A stretch of DNA of 64,000 nucleotides from Paracoccus denitrificans. GTDB taxonomy: Bacteria; Pseudomonadota; Alphaproteobacteria; Rhodobacterales; Rhodobacteraceae. Where the stretch lies: contig VAFL01000007.1 of assembly GCA_005768755.1 (NCBI GenBank), forward strand, positions 167,597 through 231,596, read 5' to 3'. The notes under the pieces were generated by a model. It was not told the origin of the DNA. It searched no databases and was given only the letters and a program-made list of their open reading frames with translations. This document shows, one piece after another, positions 1 to 7,564 of the stretch; the first letter of the stretch is position 1, and the number at the start of each line of letters is the position of its first letter. The translations under genes and the position numbers were made by a program.

Positions 1-408
1 GCCTTCCGCCGCACGGATCGCGGCATCTGCCACCTCGCGCGAGACAGGGACGGTGTCCACTGTCACGTAATAGCGCTGACCGGGGATATCGCGGGCGTGG
101 TAGTCAATATAGACGTTCCGCATCTGCGGGCTGATCCCATACAGCACGTCATGACGTTCTGGCGCGCGTGGGTGCACGAAGCTGCCGGCGGGATCGAAGA
201 TCACCTGCTGGCTGCCATTGATCAGCAATGCCGAATGGCCGCCTTCGCCGCGGGCAAGCCCGATCACGGTAATCAACGAGATTGAAGGCTGTTCGGCCGA
301 GGAATAGCGCGCCGCGCGCACCTCCTCGTCGCTCGCCCAACGGTTATCGGCGCCGCAGGCCGCCAGAAACAGCGGCAACGCTAGCGCAAGCAGGACCCGG
401 CGCAGCAT
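1..408 (-). CDS. Predicted lipoprotein, 3' end off the window
   Basis: Reading leftward from an ATG at 408, 136 codons stay open to the window edge, so the C-terminus is missing. The first 18 residues form a lipoprotein signal with an Arg-Arg start, a leucine/alanine core and the lipobox LAAC, with Cys18 as the predicted lipidated residue. The mature part has a motif reading GLARGEGGHSALLINGSQQ followed by a FDPAGSF segment, which suggests a folded periplasmic domain, but I do not recognise a named family. The start codon overlaps the stop of ctaH (TGATG), so the two are probably translated together. Function unknown; anchored lipoprotein is the safe call. Confidence 0.75.
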   Translation of the reverse strand, partial: MLRRVLLALALPLFLAACGADNRWASDEEVRAARYSSAEQPSISLITVIGLARGEGGHSALLINGSQQVIFDPAGSFVHPRAPERHDVLYGISPQMRNVYIDYHARDIPGQRYYVTVDTVPVSREVADAAIRAAEG

Positions 409-557
409 CAGGCGTTCGCAAGTGCCATGAAGACCAGAACGGCTGCAGCAATGATGCAGACCCAGGTCGAAAGCCGGACAAACCCCGCGAAGGTCTTCTG
501 ATGATCGCGGATTTCCATCGACCCGTGCTCGTGGTCGGTTTCGTGATGCTCTGCCAT
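408..557 (-). CDS. ctaH: aa3-type cytochrome c oxidase subunit IV (CtaH-like)
   Basis: This 49-residue protein has a polar, His-rich N-terminus (MAEHHETDHEHG) followed by a MEIRDHQKTFAGF segment and one C-terminal membrane helix. That is the layout of the small bacterial aa3 oxidase subunit IV known from Paracoccus denitrificans. It sits beside subunits I-III in the inner membrane and has no known redox role. A longer reading frame starts at 593, but the ATG at 557 is preceded by AAGGGA at a good distance and gives the family's usual 50-residue length. The stop overlaps the start of the downstream lipoprotein gene. Confidence 0.85.
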   Translation of the reverse strand: MAEHHETDHEHGSMEIRDHQKTFAGFVRLSTWVCIIAAAVLVFMALANA

Positions 558-613
558 GGCCAGTCCCTTGATGCCGTCGATTTCGGCCTGCATAGCCTAT
601 CGCGCAGGCGCTG

Positions 614-1651
614 TCACGCCGCCGCACGCCACAGGCGGCCGCCATGTTCGTCGATGCCCGCCGGAACGATGCGGCCCGTCCGGGCAAGATTGTTGACATG
701 TGCCACGGATTCAACAAGCGCCAGCCCGAACTCGCCCAGTCCGATCGGGCGTTTGAACAGCGCCAGAAAGCAACCGACCGCCGTCCGGGGCGATTCGGCC
801 ATGGCCGCGACGACCCGGTCAAGCGCGCCCAGATGATTGTCGCGCATCTGGTCCAGCCGCAGCGGCAGGCCCTTGAACGGCAGCTTGTGGCCCGGCAGAA
901 CCAGATGACGATCCTCGGCCATTGTGGCAAAACGGGCGCAGCTTTCCAGCCATTCGCCAACTGGATCGGCATCCGGTTCGGTCGGATAAGCGCCGAGATT
1001 GGGCGAAATTCCGGGCAGAAGCTGGTCACCGCCGATCACCAGATCATCGTCCAGCGACCAGAAGGTCGCATGTTCCGGCGCATGGCCGTTGCCCATCGCC
1101 ACCCGCCAGTCGCGGCCGCCAGCGCGCAGCACCTCGCCCTCTGCAATGCGGCGGTAGCCGGGCGCAATGGGATGCACGCAGTCGGCAAAATTGAACGGTC
1201 TTTCGGCTGCGCGCGTTGCCAGCAGGTCAGGCGGCATTCCTGCCGCCCGCCAGAAGGCGATGCTTTCAGGCGGAGGCGCAGCCTGTTCGTCAAGAACCAG
1301 CATACGCGCCATCAGCCAGGCGGTGCGCGTAGTCCAGAATTCAGCGCCGCGATCCATGAACCAACCCGCCAGCCCCAGATGATCGGGATGGTGATGGGTC
1401 GCGATCACGCGGTTGACGGGCCGACCCTCAAGCGGGCCGTCCAGCAGCAGCTGCCAGATTGCCCGGCCTCTGGCACTGTCAAATCCCGTGTCGATCACCG
1501 TCCAGCCGTCCCCATCGTCAAGCGCGTAGACATTGACATGGTCAAGCTTCATCGGCAGCGGCAGACGCATCCACAAGACGCCGGGCGCAACCCTTGTCGC
1601 TGCGCCGCTTTCGGGCGCCTCCGGCCAGGGATAGTCCAGCCTTGCCGTCAT
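614..1651 (-). CDS. MBL-fold metallo-hydrolase with C-terminal winged-helix part
   Basis: A 345-residue metallo-beta-lactamase-fold protein. The zinc-binding signature THHHPDH lies at residues 85-91, after a VIDTGFDS strand-turn near residue 53. Further metal-ligand regions follow (GNGHAPEH and GGDQLL near 190-210, LPGHKLPF near 260). The last third looks like the winged-helix tail of LACTB2/glyoxalase II-like hydrolases. The ATG abuts the stop codon of the upstream acyl-CoA dehydrogenase gene with no gap, so the two are almost certainly cotranscribed. The substrate cannot be read from sequence; a thioesterase-like role in acyl-CoA metabolism is a guess from the neighbour. Confidence 0.85.
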   Translation of the reverse strand: MTARLDYPWPEAPESGAATRVAPGVLWMRLPLPMKLDHVNVYALDDGDGWTVIDTGFDSARGRAIWQLLLDGPLEGRPVNRVIATHHHPDHLGLAGWFMDRGAEFWTTRTAWLMARMLVLDEQAAPPPESIAFWRAAGMPPDLLATRAAERPFNFADCVHPIAPGYRRIAEGEVLRAGGRDWRVAMGNGHAPEHATFWSLDDDLVIGGDQLLPGISPNLGAYPTEPDADPVGEWLESCARFATMAEDRHLVLPGHKLPFKGLPLRLDQMRDNHLGALDRVVAAMAESPRTAVGCFLALFKRPIGLGEFGLALVESVAHVNNLARTGRIVPAGIDEHGGRLWRAAA

Positions 1652-3340
1652 TCAGGCCAGCCCAAGCGCCGCGTCGCTGACAAGGTTCAGATCGGCAACA
1701 CCGTCCTCGACCTCGACAAGATCTGCGGCGTTACGCGGCAGGATGCGGTGCATGAAGATCCGGCACAGTGCCTTTTCATCCTCGCCCCCGGCGGCGGCTG
1801 CGCGCAGGTGGTAGTGGGCGCCAAGCACCCGCGCGAAGGCCATCAGATACGGAACCGCACCAGCGAAACGGTCCTGCATCTCCATTTCCGCAAGCGCCGA
1901 GGTTGCCTCGGACAATGTCTGCGCGGCTGACCATACGGCTTCGGCGCAGTCCGGGATTGCCTGGCTGATCTGGCGCGCGTCGTCCTGAATTTCGTCCAGC
2001 AAGGCCTGTGCGGCGGTGCCGCCATCCATCATTTTTCGCCCGACCAGATCCATCGCCTGAATCCCGTTCGTGCCCTCGTAGATCGGCGTGATGCGGACAT
2101 CGCGAAGATATTGGGCAGCGCCGGTTTCCTCGATATAGCCCATGCCGCCATGCACCTGCACACCGGCATCAGCGACGCGACAGCCGACATCGGTGCCATA
2201 GGCTTTCGCAATCGGCGTCAGCAAGGCGGCCCGCGCGGCCCAGTCGGCATCGCCCGTCGCCTTGGCCAGATCCAGCGCCGTGGCGCAAGCCAGGCAGATG
2301 GCGCGGGCGGCAAAAACCTCGGCCCGGGATGTGGCCAGCATCCGGCGCACATCGGCGTGACGGATAATCGGGCCGAACTGCTCGCGCTCCTGCGCGTATT
2401 CGACCGCCTTCTGCAGGGCGGCTTCGCCCACGCCCACACCCTGCACGCCGACGCCAAGGCGCGCGGCGTTCATCATCGTGAACATCGCGGCCATCCCGCC
2501 ATGTTCTTTCCCGATCAGCCATCCCTGCGCGCCCTCATAGCTCATGACACAGGTCGGACTGCCGTGAATGCCCATCTTGTGCTCCAGCGAGACGACTTTC
2601 AGGCTGTTGGCCTGACCGGGCTTGCCATTTTCGTCGGGCAGGAACTTCGGGACCATGAACAGGCTGATTCCCTTGGTCCCCGGCGCCCCGTCGGGCAGGC
2701 GCGCCAGCACAGCGTGACAGGTATTTTCGTTCAGGTCGCTGTCACCCCAGGTGATGAAGATCTTCTGGCCGGTGATCGAATAGCTGCCATCGCCGTTCGG
2801 TTCGGCCCTGGTCTTCAGCGCTCCGACATCGGAACCCGCCCCCGGCTCTGTCAGGTTCATCGTCCCGTTCCATTCGCCCGAGATCAGCTTCGGCAGATAA
2901 AGCGCCTTCATCTCATCCGAGGCATGGTGTTCCAGCGCCTCGATCTGGCCCTGTGTCAGCAGCGGGTTCAGTTGCAGCGACAGACAGGCGCCCGACATCA
3001 TCTCGGCGACTGACATGTTCAGCGTCTGCGGCAGACCTGCGCCCCCATGTTCCGGGTCGGCCGACAGCCCGATCCAGCCACCCTCTGCAATGGCCTGAAA
3101 GCCCTTGTCAAAACCGGGTGACGAACGAAGCACCCCGTTTTCAAGCCGCGCTGCCGTCTGGTCGCCGGCGACATTCAGGGGCGCCAGCACTTCTGATGCC
3201 ATGCGCCCGGCTTCGGTCAGGATGGCATCGACCATGTCTGAGCTGGCCTCGGAAAACAGCTCTGTCTCGGCGACCTTGTCGAAAGGCACGACATTGCCGA
3301 GGATGAAGCGGATCTGATCGACTGGTGCGCGATACGGCAT
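1652..3340 (-). CDS. Acyl-CoA dehydrogenase with extended C-terminus (DmdC-like family)
   Basis: A 562-residue FAD enzyme of the long acyl-CoA dehydrogenase family that includes 3-methylmercaptopropionyl-CoA dehydrogenase DmdC. It has the N-terminal extension typical of this group (MPYRAPVDQIRFIL), the flavin-contact region NLTEPGAGSDVGALKT and FITWGD, and the segment IYEGTNGIQAMDL near residue 430, whose Glu is the expected catalytic base. It then continues into an extra C-terminal domain. It would oxidise an acyl-CoA to the 2,3-enoyl-CoA and pass electrons to ETF. GGGAG before the ATG supports the start. Substrate chain is unknown; DMSP use is possible for the family but not shown here. Confidence 0.87.
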   Translation of the reverse strand: MPYRAPVDQIRFILGNVVPFDKVAETELFSEASSDMVDAILTEAGRMASEVLAPLNVAGDQTAARLENGVLRSSPGFDKGFQAIAEGGWIGLSADPEHGGAGLPQTLNMSVAEMMSGACLSLQLNPLLTQGQIEALEHHASDEMKALYLPKLISGEWNGTMNLTEPGAGSDVGALKTRAEPNGDGSYSITGQKIFITWGDSDLNENTCHAVLARLPDGAPGTKGISLFMVPKFLPDENGKPGQANSLKVVSLEHKMGIHGSPTCVMSYEGAQGWLIGKEHGGMAAMFTMMNAARLGVGVQGVGVGEAALQKAVEYAQEREQFGPIIRHADVRRMLATSRAEVFAARAICLACATALDLAKATGDADWAARAALLTPIAKAYGTDVGCRVADAGVQVHGGMGYIEETGAAQYLRDVRITPIYEGTNGIQAMDLVGRKMMDGGTAAQALLDEIQDDARQISQAIPDCAEAVWSAAQTLSEATSALAEMEMQDRFAGAVPYLMAFARVLGAHYHLRAAAAGGEDEKALCRIFMHRILPRNAADLVEVEDGVADLNLVSDAALGLA

Positions 3341-3475
3341 TGTGACTCCCTCGCCGGGTTGCCGAATGGGCGCGCGGCGTCTATGCAGGTTGACTTGAAA
3401 TCAGATTAACTGGCACGGTCTGCCCGGCAAGCCCCGTCCGGAAAAACCCTGCGTAACGTCAGCCCTGTCCCCCCC

Positions 3476-4429
3476 ATGCAAGCCGAAACCCGCCTGCTCA
3501 CGCCCGATTCCGAACATCTGGCCTTTGCCGCCATGATGCTGGCGCAAGGGCGGCTGGTCGCAATGCCCACTGAAACCGTTTACGGTCTGGCCGCCGACGC
3601 ACGCAACGCGCATGCTGTCGCAGCGATTTATGCGGCAAAGGGGCGCCCCAGCTTCAACCCGCTGATCGCCCACGCCCCAGACCTTCCGACCGCCATGACG
3701 ATCGGCGAATTCGGCATTCAGGCCCGGCAGCTGGCCGATGCGTTCTGGCCGGGCGCGCTGACACTGGTGGTACCGCTGCGCGAAGGATCTGGCATCGCCT
3801 CTTTGGTGACAGCAGGGCTGGAGACTGTGGCGATTCGCGTCCCGGCGCATCCGGTGGCGCAGGATCTGTTGCACAGTTTCGGCGGCGTCGTGGCCGCGCC
3901 TTCGGCCAATCCGTCCGGCAGGATCAGCCCGACCACGGCCCAGCACGTGATGGCCGGACTGGGTGGCAAGCTGGCCGCGGTGATCGACGCCGGCCCCTGC
4001 GAGGTCGGTGTGGAATCGACCATCATCGGCTGGCAGGGCGGCCTGCCCGTGCTGCTGCGCCCCGGCGGTATTCCCGCAGAAGCGATTTCCGATGCACTTG
4101 GCCAGCGGCTGACCATGCCCGCCGCCAATGCCGATCCCAACCGCCCCGCAGCACCTGGCATGCTGTCCAGCCATTACGCCCCCGGCGCGCCGGTCCGGAT
4201 GAACGCGACAACGGCACAGGGCGACGAATATCTGATCGGTTTCGGTCCCGTTTCGGGCGAGATCACGCTGTCACCTTCCGGCGATCTGGTCGAGGCGGCG
4301 GCGCATCTGTTCGACGCGCTGCACCGCGCTGATGCGACCGGCCGACCTATCGCCATCGCGCCGATCCCCGATCACGGTATGGGTCGGGCGATCAACGACC
4401 GCCTGCGCCGGGCTGCAGCGCCGCGCTGA
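3476..4429 (+). CDS. tsaC: L-threonylcarbamoyladenylate synthase (Sua5/YwlC type)
   Basis: This 317-residue protein makes threonylcarbamoyl-AMP from threonine, bicarbonate and ATP, the first step of the t6A37 modification of ANN-decoding tRNAs. The YrdC domain carries PTETVYGLA at residues 31-39, KGRPSFNPL at 55-63, a SANPSG loop near 145 and a GVESTI segment near 180. A proline-rich linker (GMLSSHYAPGAPV) then leads to the C-terminal Sua5 domain, so this is the two-domain Sua5 form and not the short TsaC. No clear Shine-Dalgarno precedes the ATG, but the start gives normal family length. The gene is divergent from the acyl-CoA dehydrogenase gene across 135 bases. Confidence 0.92.
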   Translation: MQAETRLLTPDSEHLAFAAMMLAQGRLVAMPTETVYGLAADARNAHAVAAIYAAKGRPSFNPLIAHAPDLPTAMTIGEFGIQARQLADAFWPGALTLVVPLREGSGIASLVTAGLETVAIRVPAHPVAQDLLHSFGGVVAAPSANPSGRISPTTAQHVMAGLGGKLAAVIDAGPCEVGVESTIIGWQGGLPVLLRPGGIPAEAISDALGQRLTMPAANADPNRPAAPGMLSSHYAPGAPVRMNATTAQGDEYLIGFGPVSGEITLSPSGDLVEAAAHLFDALHRADATGRPIAIAPIPDHGMGRAINDRLRRAAAPR

Positions 4430-4459
4430 TCCACTGCCTCGCCTTGCGGTCGGGCAACA

Positions 4460-4537
4460 TCAGAACGGACTTGTCATTTCATAGCAGCCCGCCAGCAGGG
4501 TGAGGCTTATCAACATGATCAGAAGCGTTGCTTTCAT
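4460..4537 (-). CDS. Putative 25-residue mini-lipoprotein
   Basis: A very short frame with several marks of a real gene. It begins with ATG at 4537 and a well-spaced GAGG ribosome-binding site about 8 bases upstream. It encodes a lysine at position 2, a hydrophobic stretch of about 14 residues, then LLAGC, a good lipobox with Cys18. Only seven residues (YEMTSPF) follow the cysteine before TGA. The size and layout resemble entericidin-like or other minimal lipoproteins, but there is no sequence match I can name. It lies between yqgE and the end of tsaC and may be expressed with yqgE, which ends 69 bases upstream of it in a different block. Expression is not shown. Confidence 0.45.
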   Translation of the reverse strand: MKATLLIMLISLTLLAGCYEMTSPF

Positions 4538-4606
4538 TCAGATACCTCAGAAAATTGCAACACGATGAATATGTCTCAATTAATTCCCCTCATTTCGACC
4601 ATCCGG

Positions 4607-5170
4607 TCAGGCCCGCCCGGCAGCACCGGACAGCAGCAATGGGTCCACCCCCAAAGAGTTCAGCGCGCTGACCCATACACCACTGGGGTCGCCGAAGGCA
4701 TATTCGGGATCCATCTCGGCGGTCAGCCAGCCATTGGCCCGGATCTCGCGGTCAAGCTGGCCCGGCCCCCAGCCGGCATAGCCAAGCGCGAGGATAGCCT
4801 GCGACGGCCCGCGACCTTCCGCGAGATCGACCAGAATGTCGCGCGTGGTTGTCAGCGCCAGCCCGTTGCCAACTTCCATCGAGCCTTCGGCGGGCGGTTC
4901 CTGCCGAAGGTGAAGGACGAAGCCGCGGGCCGGCTCTACCGGGCCACCGGTGCGGACGGGCATGTCCGGTGAGGTGTCGCCTGTCTCGATCCCAAGCATG
5001 TCCAGCAGTTTCGGGAAAACCATGCCCTGCATAGGATGGTTCAGCACGATCCCCATCGCCCCCTCATCCGAATGGGCGCAGACCAGAACGACCGATCGCG
5101 CGAACCGTGGATCGCCCATATCGGGCATGGCAATCAGGATCTTGCCGGTCAGATCGCTGTCATCGTCCAT
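4607..5170 (-). CDS. YqgE/AlgH family protein (UPF0301)
   Basis: A 187-residue member of the conserved YqgE/AlgH family, recognised by the N-terminal LTGKILIAMPDMGDPRF segment, a VVLVCAHSDEGAMGIVLN strand-loop and the downstream GGPVEPARGFVLH motif. The family is widespread in Proteobacteria and its biochemical role is unsettled. Two upstream in-frame starts exist at 5209 and 5182, but GAGG sits six bases before the ATG at 5170 and this start gives the family's usual length. It is divergent from the DsbD-like gene across 128 bases. Confidence 0.88.
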   Translation of the reverse strand: MDDDSDLTGKILIAMPDMGDPRFARSVVLVCAHSDEGAMGIVLNHPMQGMVFPKLLDMLGIETGDTSPDMPVRTGGPVEPARGFVLHLRQEPPAEGSMEVGNGLALTTTRDILVDLAEGRGPSQAILALGYAGWGPGQLDREIRANGWLTAEMDPEYAFGDPSGVWVSALNSLGVDPLLLSGAAGRA

Positions 5171-5298
5171 TGCGCACCTCATGCTGGCTGCGGGTAACAC
5201 CGTTCCCACCTGTCAGGTTGGTACCTTGCACCGTCTTCGGCAAGGGTTTGTCGAAAAGGTGATTTCAGCGGGCGGGTTGTTCGGGTTACAGCGACGCC

Positions 5299-6060
5299 AT
5301 GAAACTTCCACTGATCCTGACGATTTTTGCGGCTCTGCCCGCCCTCGCAAATGATCTGCCGCAGGGACTGCAATCAGCACGCATCCTGCCTGGCTGGGCG
5401 GACCCGGACGGCAACCGCATTGCAGCGCTGGAACTGGTGCTGGAACCCGGCTGGAAAACATACTGGCGCAGCCCGGGCGACGCCGGATTGCCGCCAGAAT
5501 TCGAATGGAAGGGCAGCAATATCGGTGACGTGACCTTTCACTGGCCCGCACCCGAGGTCATTACGTCGGACGGGGTGCGCACGCTTGGCTATCACGACCG
5601 GCTGGTGCTGCCCTTTACGGTTGCGCCCGCCGTGGCGGGCAAGCCGATCGGCCTGTCGGCCAATGTCACCTTCGGTTTGTGCGAAAACATTTGCATTCCC
5701 GCCGCACTCGACCTGATCGCCCCCGCGGCTGATGCTGGCCCCGACCCCTTGATCGAGGCCGCGATTGCCGCAACCCCCCGAAAATCCGACCAGAAGCCGG
5801 CCTGCGAACCGGGAGAGATCGAGGACGGCATGACCCTGACGCTTTCGATGCCAGAACCGGGGGCCGATCTGGCCATCGAATATGACGGGATGCCGGATGT
5901 CTGGGTCTCTGCACCCGAGAGAAATGCCAGCGGAACCGAGGTGACAGTCGATCTGGTCGCCCCCAGCGGCAAGCCATTTCCGCTTGATCCCGGCGCCGTG
6001 GTGATGACCGTTCTGGGGCCTGACGGCGCAACCGAATATCGCGGTTGCGCCGCCGGCTGA
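5299..6060 (+). CDS. Stand-alone DsbD N-terminal (DsbD-alpha-like) periplasmic protein
   Basis: A 253-residue secreted protein with a signal peptide (residues 1-17, cleavage after ALA). The body matches the N-terminal thiol-disulfide exchange domain of DsbD/ScsB: LELVLEPGWKTYWRSPGDAGLPP at about 45-66, and FGLCENICIP at 125-134 with the Cys128/Cys132 pair. Two more cysteines near 168 and 251 could form a structural bond. Unlike DsbD it lacks the membrane-electron-transfer and thioredoxin domains, so it would need a separate CcdA/DsbD-like membrane partner. Its stop is only three bases from the argF stop on the other strand. Target proteins are unknown; copper resistance or cytochrome maturation are options. 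Confidence 0.8.
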   Translation: MKLPLILTIFAALPALANDLPQGLQSARILPGWADPDGNRIAALELVLEPGWKTYWRSPGDAGLPPEFEWKGSNIGDVTFHWPAPEVITSDGVRTLGYHDRLVLPFTVAPAVAGKPIGLSANVTFGLCENICIPAALDLIAPAADAGPDPLIEAAIAATPRKSDQKPACEPGEIEDGMTLTLSMPEPGADLAIEYDGMPDVWVSAPERNASGTEVTVDLVAPSGKPFPLDPGAVVMTVLGPDGATEYRGCAAG

Positions 6061-6063
6061 GTT

Positions 6064-6990
6064 TCAGGCGCCCAGGCACCACCGCATGATGGCCTTCTGC
6101 GCGTGAAGGCGGTTTTCGGCTTCGTCGAAGATGACCGAATTCGGGCCGTCCATAACCGCGCTTGTGGCCTCGTCATTGCGATGGGCGGGCAGGCAGTGCA
6201 TGAAAAGCGCGTCAGGCTTTGCCTTCGACATCAGGTCTTCGTTCACCTGATAGCCGCGCAGCTGATTGTGCCGCCGCTCTTTCGCCGATTCCGGATCGTG
6301 CATGCTGACCCAGGTATCCGTAACAACCAGATCGGCCCCTTCCACCGCCTTGAAGGGATCACGCTCGATCAGTGCCTCGACACCTTGCGCGCGCGCGAAA
6401 CCGATCCATTCGGGTTCCGGGTCCAGCGGCATCGGACCGGTAAAGGTGAAATCAAAGCCGAACTGCCCGGCGGCGTGAAGGAAGCTGGCACAGACATTGT
6501 TGCCGTCGCCCGACCAGACCACCTTCTTGCCGGCGATGGGGCCGCGGTGCTCCTCATACGTCAGGATATCCGCCATGATCTGACACGGGTGCGTGCGATT
6601 CGTCAGACCGTTGATCACCGGCACGGTGGCATATTCCGCCATCTCATGCAGGGTCGCTTCTTCAAAGGTACGGATCATGATCAGATCGACATAGCGCGAC
6701 AGAACGCGGGCGGTATCGGCAATCGTCTCGCCATGACCAAGCTGCATTTCCTTGCCCGACAGGACCATCGTTTCACCGCCCATCTGGCGCACACCGACAT
6801 CGAAACTGACGCGCGTCCGGGTCGAGGGCTTTTCGAAAATCAGTGCCACCATGCGCCCGGCCAGCGGGTTTTCGTCATCGGGCGCGCCCTTCGGCCGACC
6901 GTTGCGCGCATCCTTCATGGCGCGCGCATTGTCGATGATGGCCCGCAGATCGTCCTTGGCGGTGGTGTGAATATCTAGGAAGTGGTTCAT
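6064..6990 (-). CDS. argF: Ornithine carbamoyltransferase
   Basis: This 308-residue enzyme condenses ornithine with carbamoyl phosphate to give citrulline in arginine synthesis. The carbamoyl-phosphate loop STRTR is at residues 56-60 within FEKPSTRTRVSF. The segment HPCQIMAD (near 137), the ornithine-binding DTWVSM (near 230) and HCLPAHR (near 270) are all present and intact. The frame is open further upstream to 7068, but the ATG at 6990 (MNHFLDIHTT) gives the standard 308 residues and the standard N-terminus. argD and a GNAT gene lie directly upstream on the same strand, forming an argD-GNAT-argF group. Confidence 0.95.
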   Translation of the reverse strand: MNHFLDIHTTAKDDLRAIIDNARAMKDARNGRPKGAPDDENPLAGRMVALIFEKPSTRTRVSFDVGVRQMGGETMVLSGKEMQLGHGETIADTARVLSRYVDLIMIRTFEEATLHEMAEYATVPVINGLTNRTHPCQIMADILTYEEHRGPIAGKKVVWSGDGNNVCASFLHAAGQFGFDFTFTGPMPLDPEPEWIGFARAQGVEALIERDPFKAVEGADLVVTDTWVSMHDPESAKERRHNQLRGYQVNEDLMSKAKPDALFMHCLPAHRNDEATSAVMDGPNSVIFDEAENRLHAQKAIMRWCLGA

Positions 6991-7069
6991 CTGTCTGTCT
7001 TTCGGCTGGATCGGGCCAGCAAGCCCATAACTGTCGATGGGGTCAAGTGGGGGCGCCCCGCGCGTCATT

Positions 7070-7093
7070 CGATAACCTGTCAGCAGGTTATCG
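7070..7093 (-). terminator. Perfect 10-bp hairpin between the GNAT gene and argF
   Basis: CGATAACCTG at 7070-7079 and its exact complement CAGGTTATCG at 7084-7093 enclose the four-base loop TCAG. The hairpin covers the stop codon of the GNAT gene (7088-7090). No run of T follows on the minus strand, so it is not a textbook intrinsic terminator. It could still cause partial termination, protect the 3' end, or set the argD:argF expression ratio. The structure is read directly; the role is inferred. Confidence 0.5.
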
Positions 7094-7564
7094 TCGGCGG
7101 GTCATTACCAGCACGCGCTTGTCATCTGCATCCAACCTGATCACGTCGCCTTCGAAACCCGCCTTTCGATAGGCGCGGACGGCGGCGACGTTGTCAGTCG
7201 TCGGATCGATGGCCAGCATGGACACCTGTTCCAGCAGTTGATCGCCGAGTTCGCGCAGCCACAGGCCGCCATGTCCGAATCCCATCGGTCCGCTGAACAG
7301 ATCCAGCGCCACCGTATCATGCGGCAGATGCCCGAATTGCGGCGCGGGCCAGCGACGGGCGCGGTAATGCTGGACATAGGCGATGGGGTCGTCACCAAAC
7401 CCGACGATCATCGGTGTGATCGACGGATCGCCGAGATGTTCACGAATGCCGGCGATCTGATTGGCAGCATTCGGCCACCAGCGGCTGACCTGCAACTGGT
7501 TAAGCCAGCCTGACAGCATGGTCAGGTCGTTCCCCGTCACCGACCTGAAGGAATATTTACCCAT
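7088..7564 (-). CDS. GNAT acetyltransferase (aminoglycoside 6'-acetyltransferase-like)
   Basis: A 158-residue GNAT-fold protein. Features include the N-terminal LNQLQVSRWWPN segment, PIAYVQHYRARRWP, a LDLFSGPMGFGHGG loop, and a C-terminal motif AIDPTTDNVAAVRAYRKAGFE typical of the acetyl-CoA-binding end of the AAC(6')/RimI-like group. The aminoglycoside acetyltransferase resemblance describes the family; resistance is not implied. ATG at 7564 overlaps the last codons of argD by eight bases, so translation is probably coupled to argD. A TTG three bases earlier is an alternative start. Sitting between argD and argF, it might act on an amino-acid or metabolite amine, but that is inference. Confidence 0.78.
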   Translation of the reverse strand: MGKYSFRSVTGNDLTMLSGWLNQLQVSRWWPNAANQIAGIREHLGDPSITPMIVGFGDDPIAYVQHYRARRWPAPQFGHLPHDTVALDLFSGPMGFGHGGLWLRELGDQLLEQVSMLAIDPTTDNVAAVRAYRKAGFEGDVIRLDADDKRVLVMTRRR

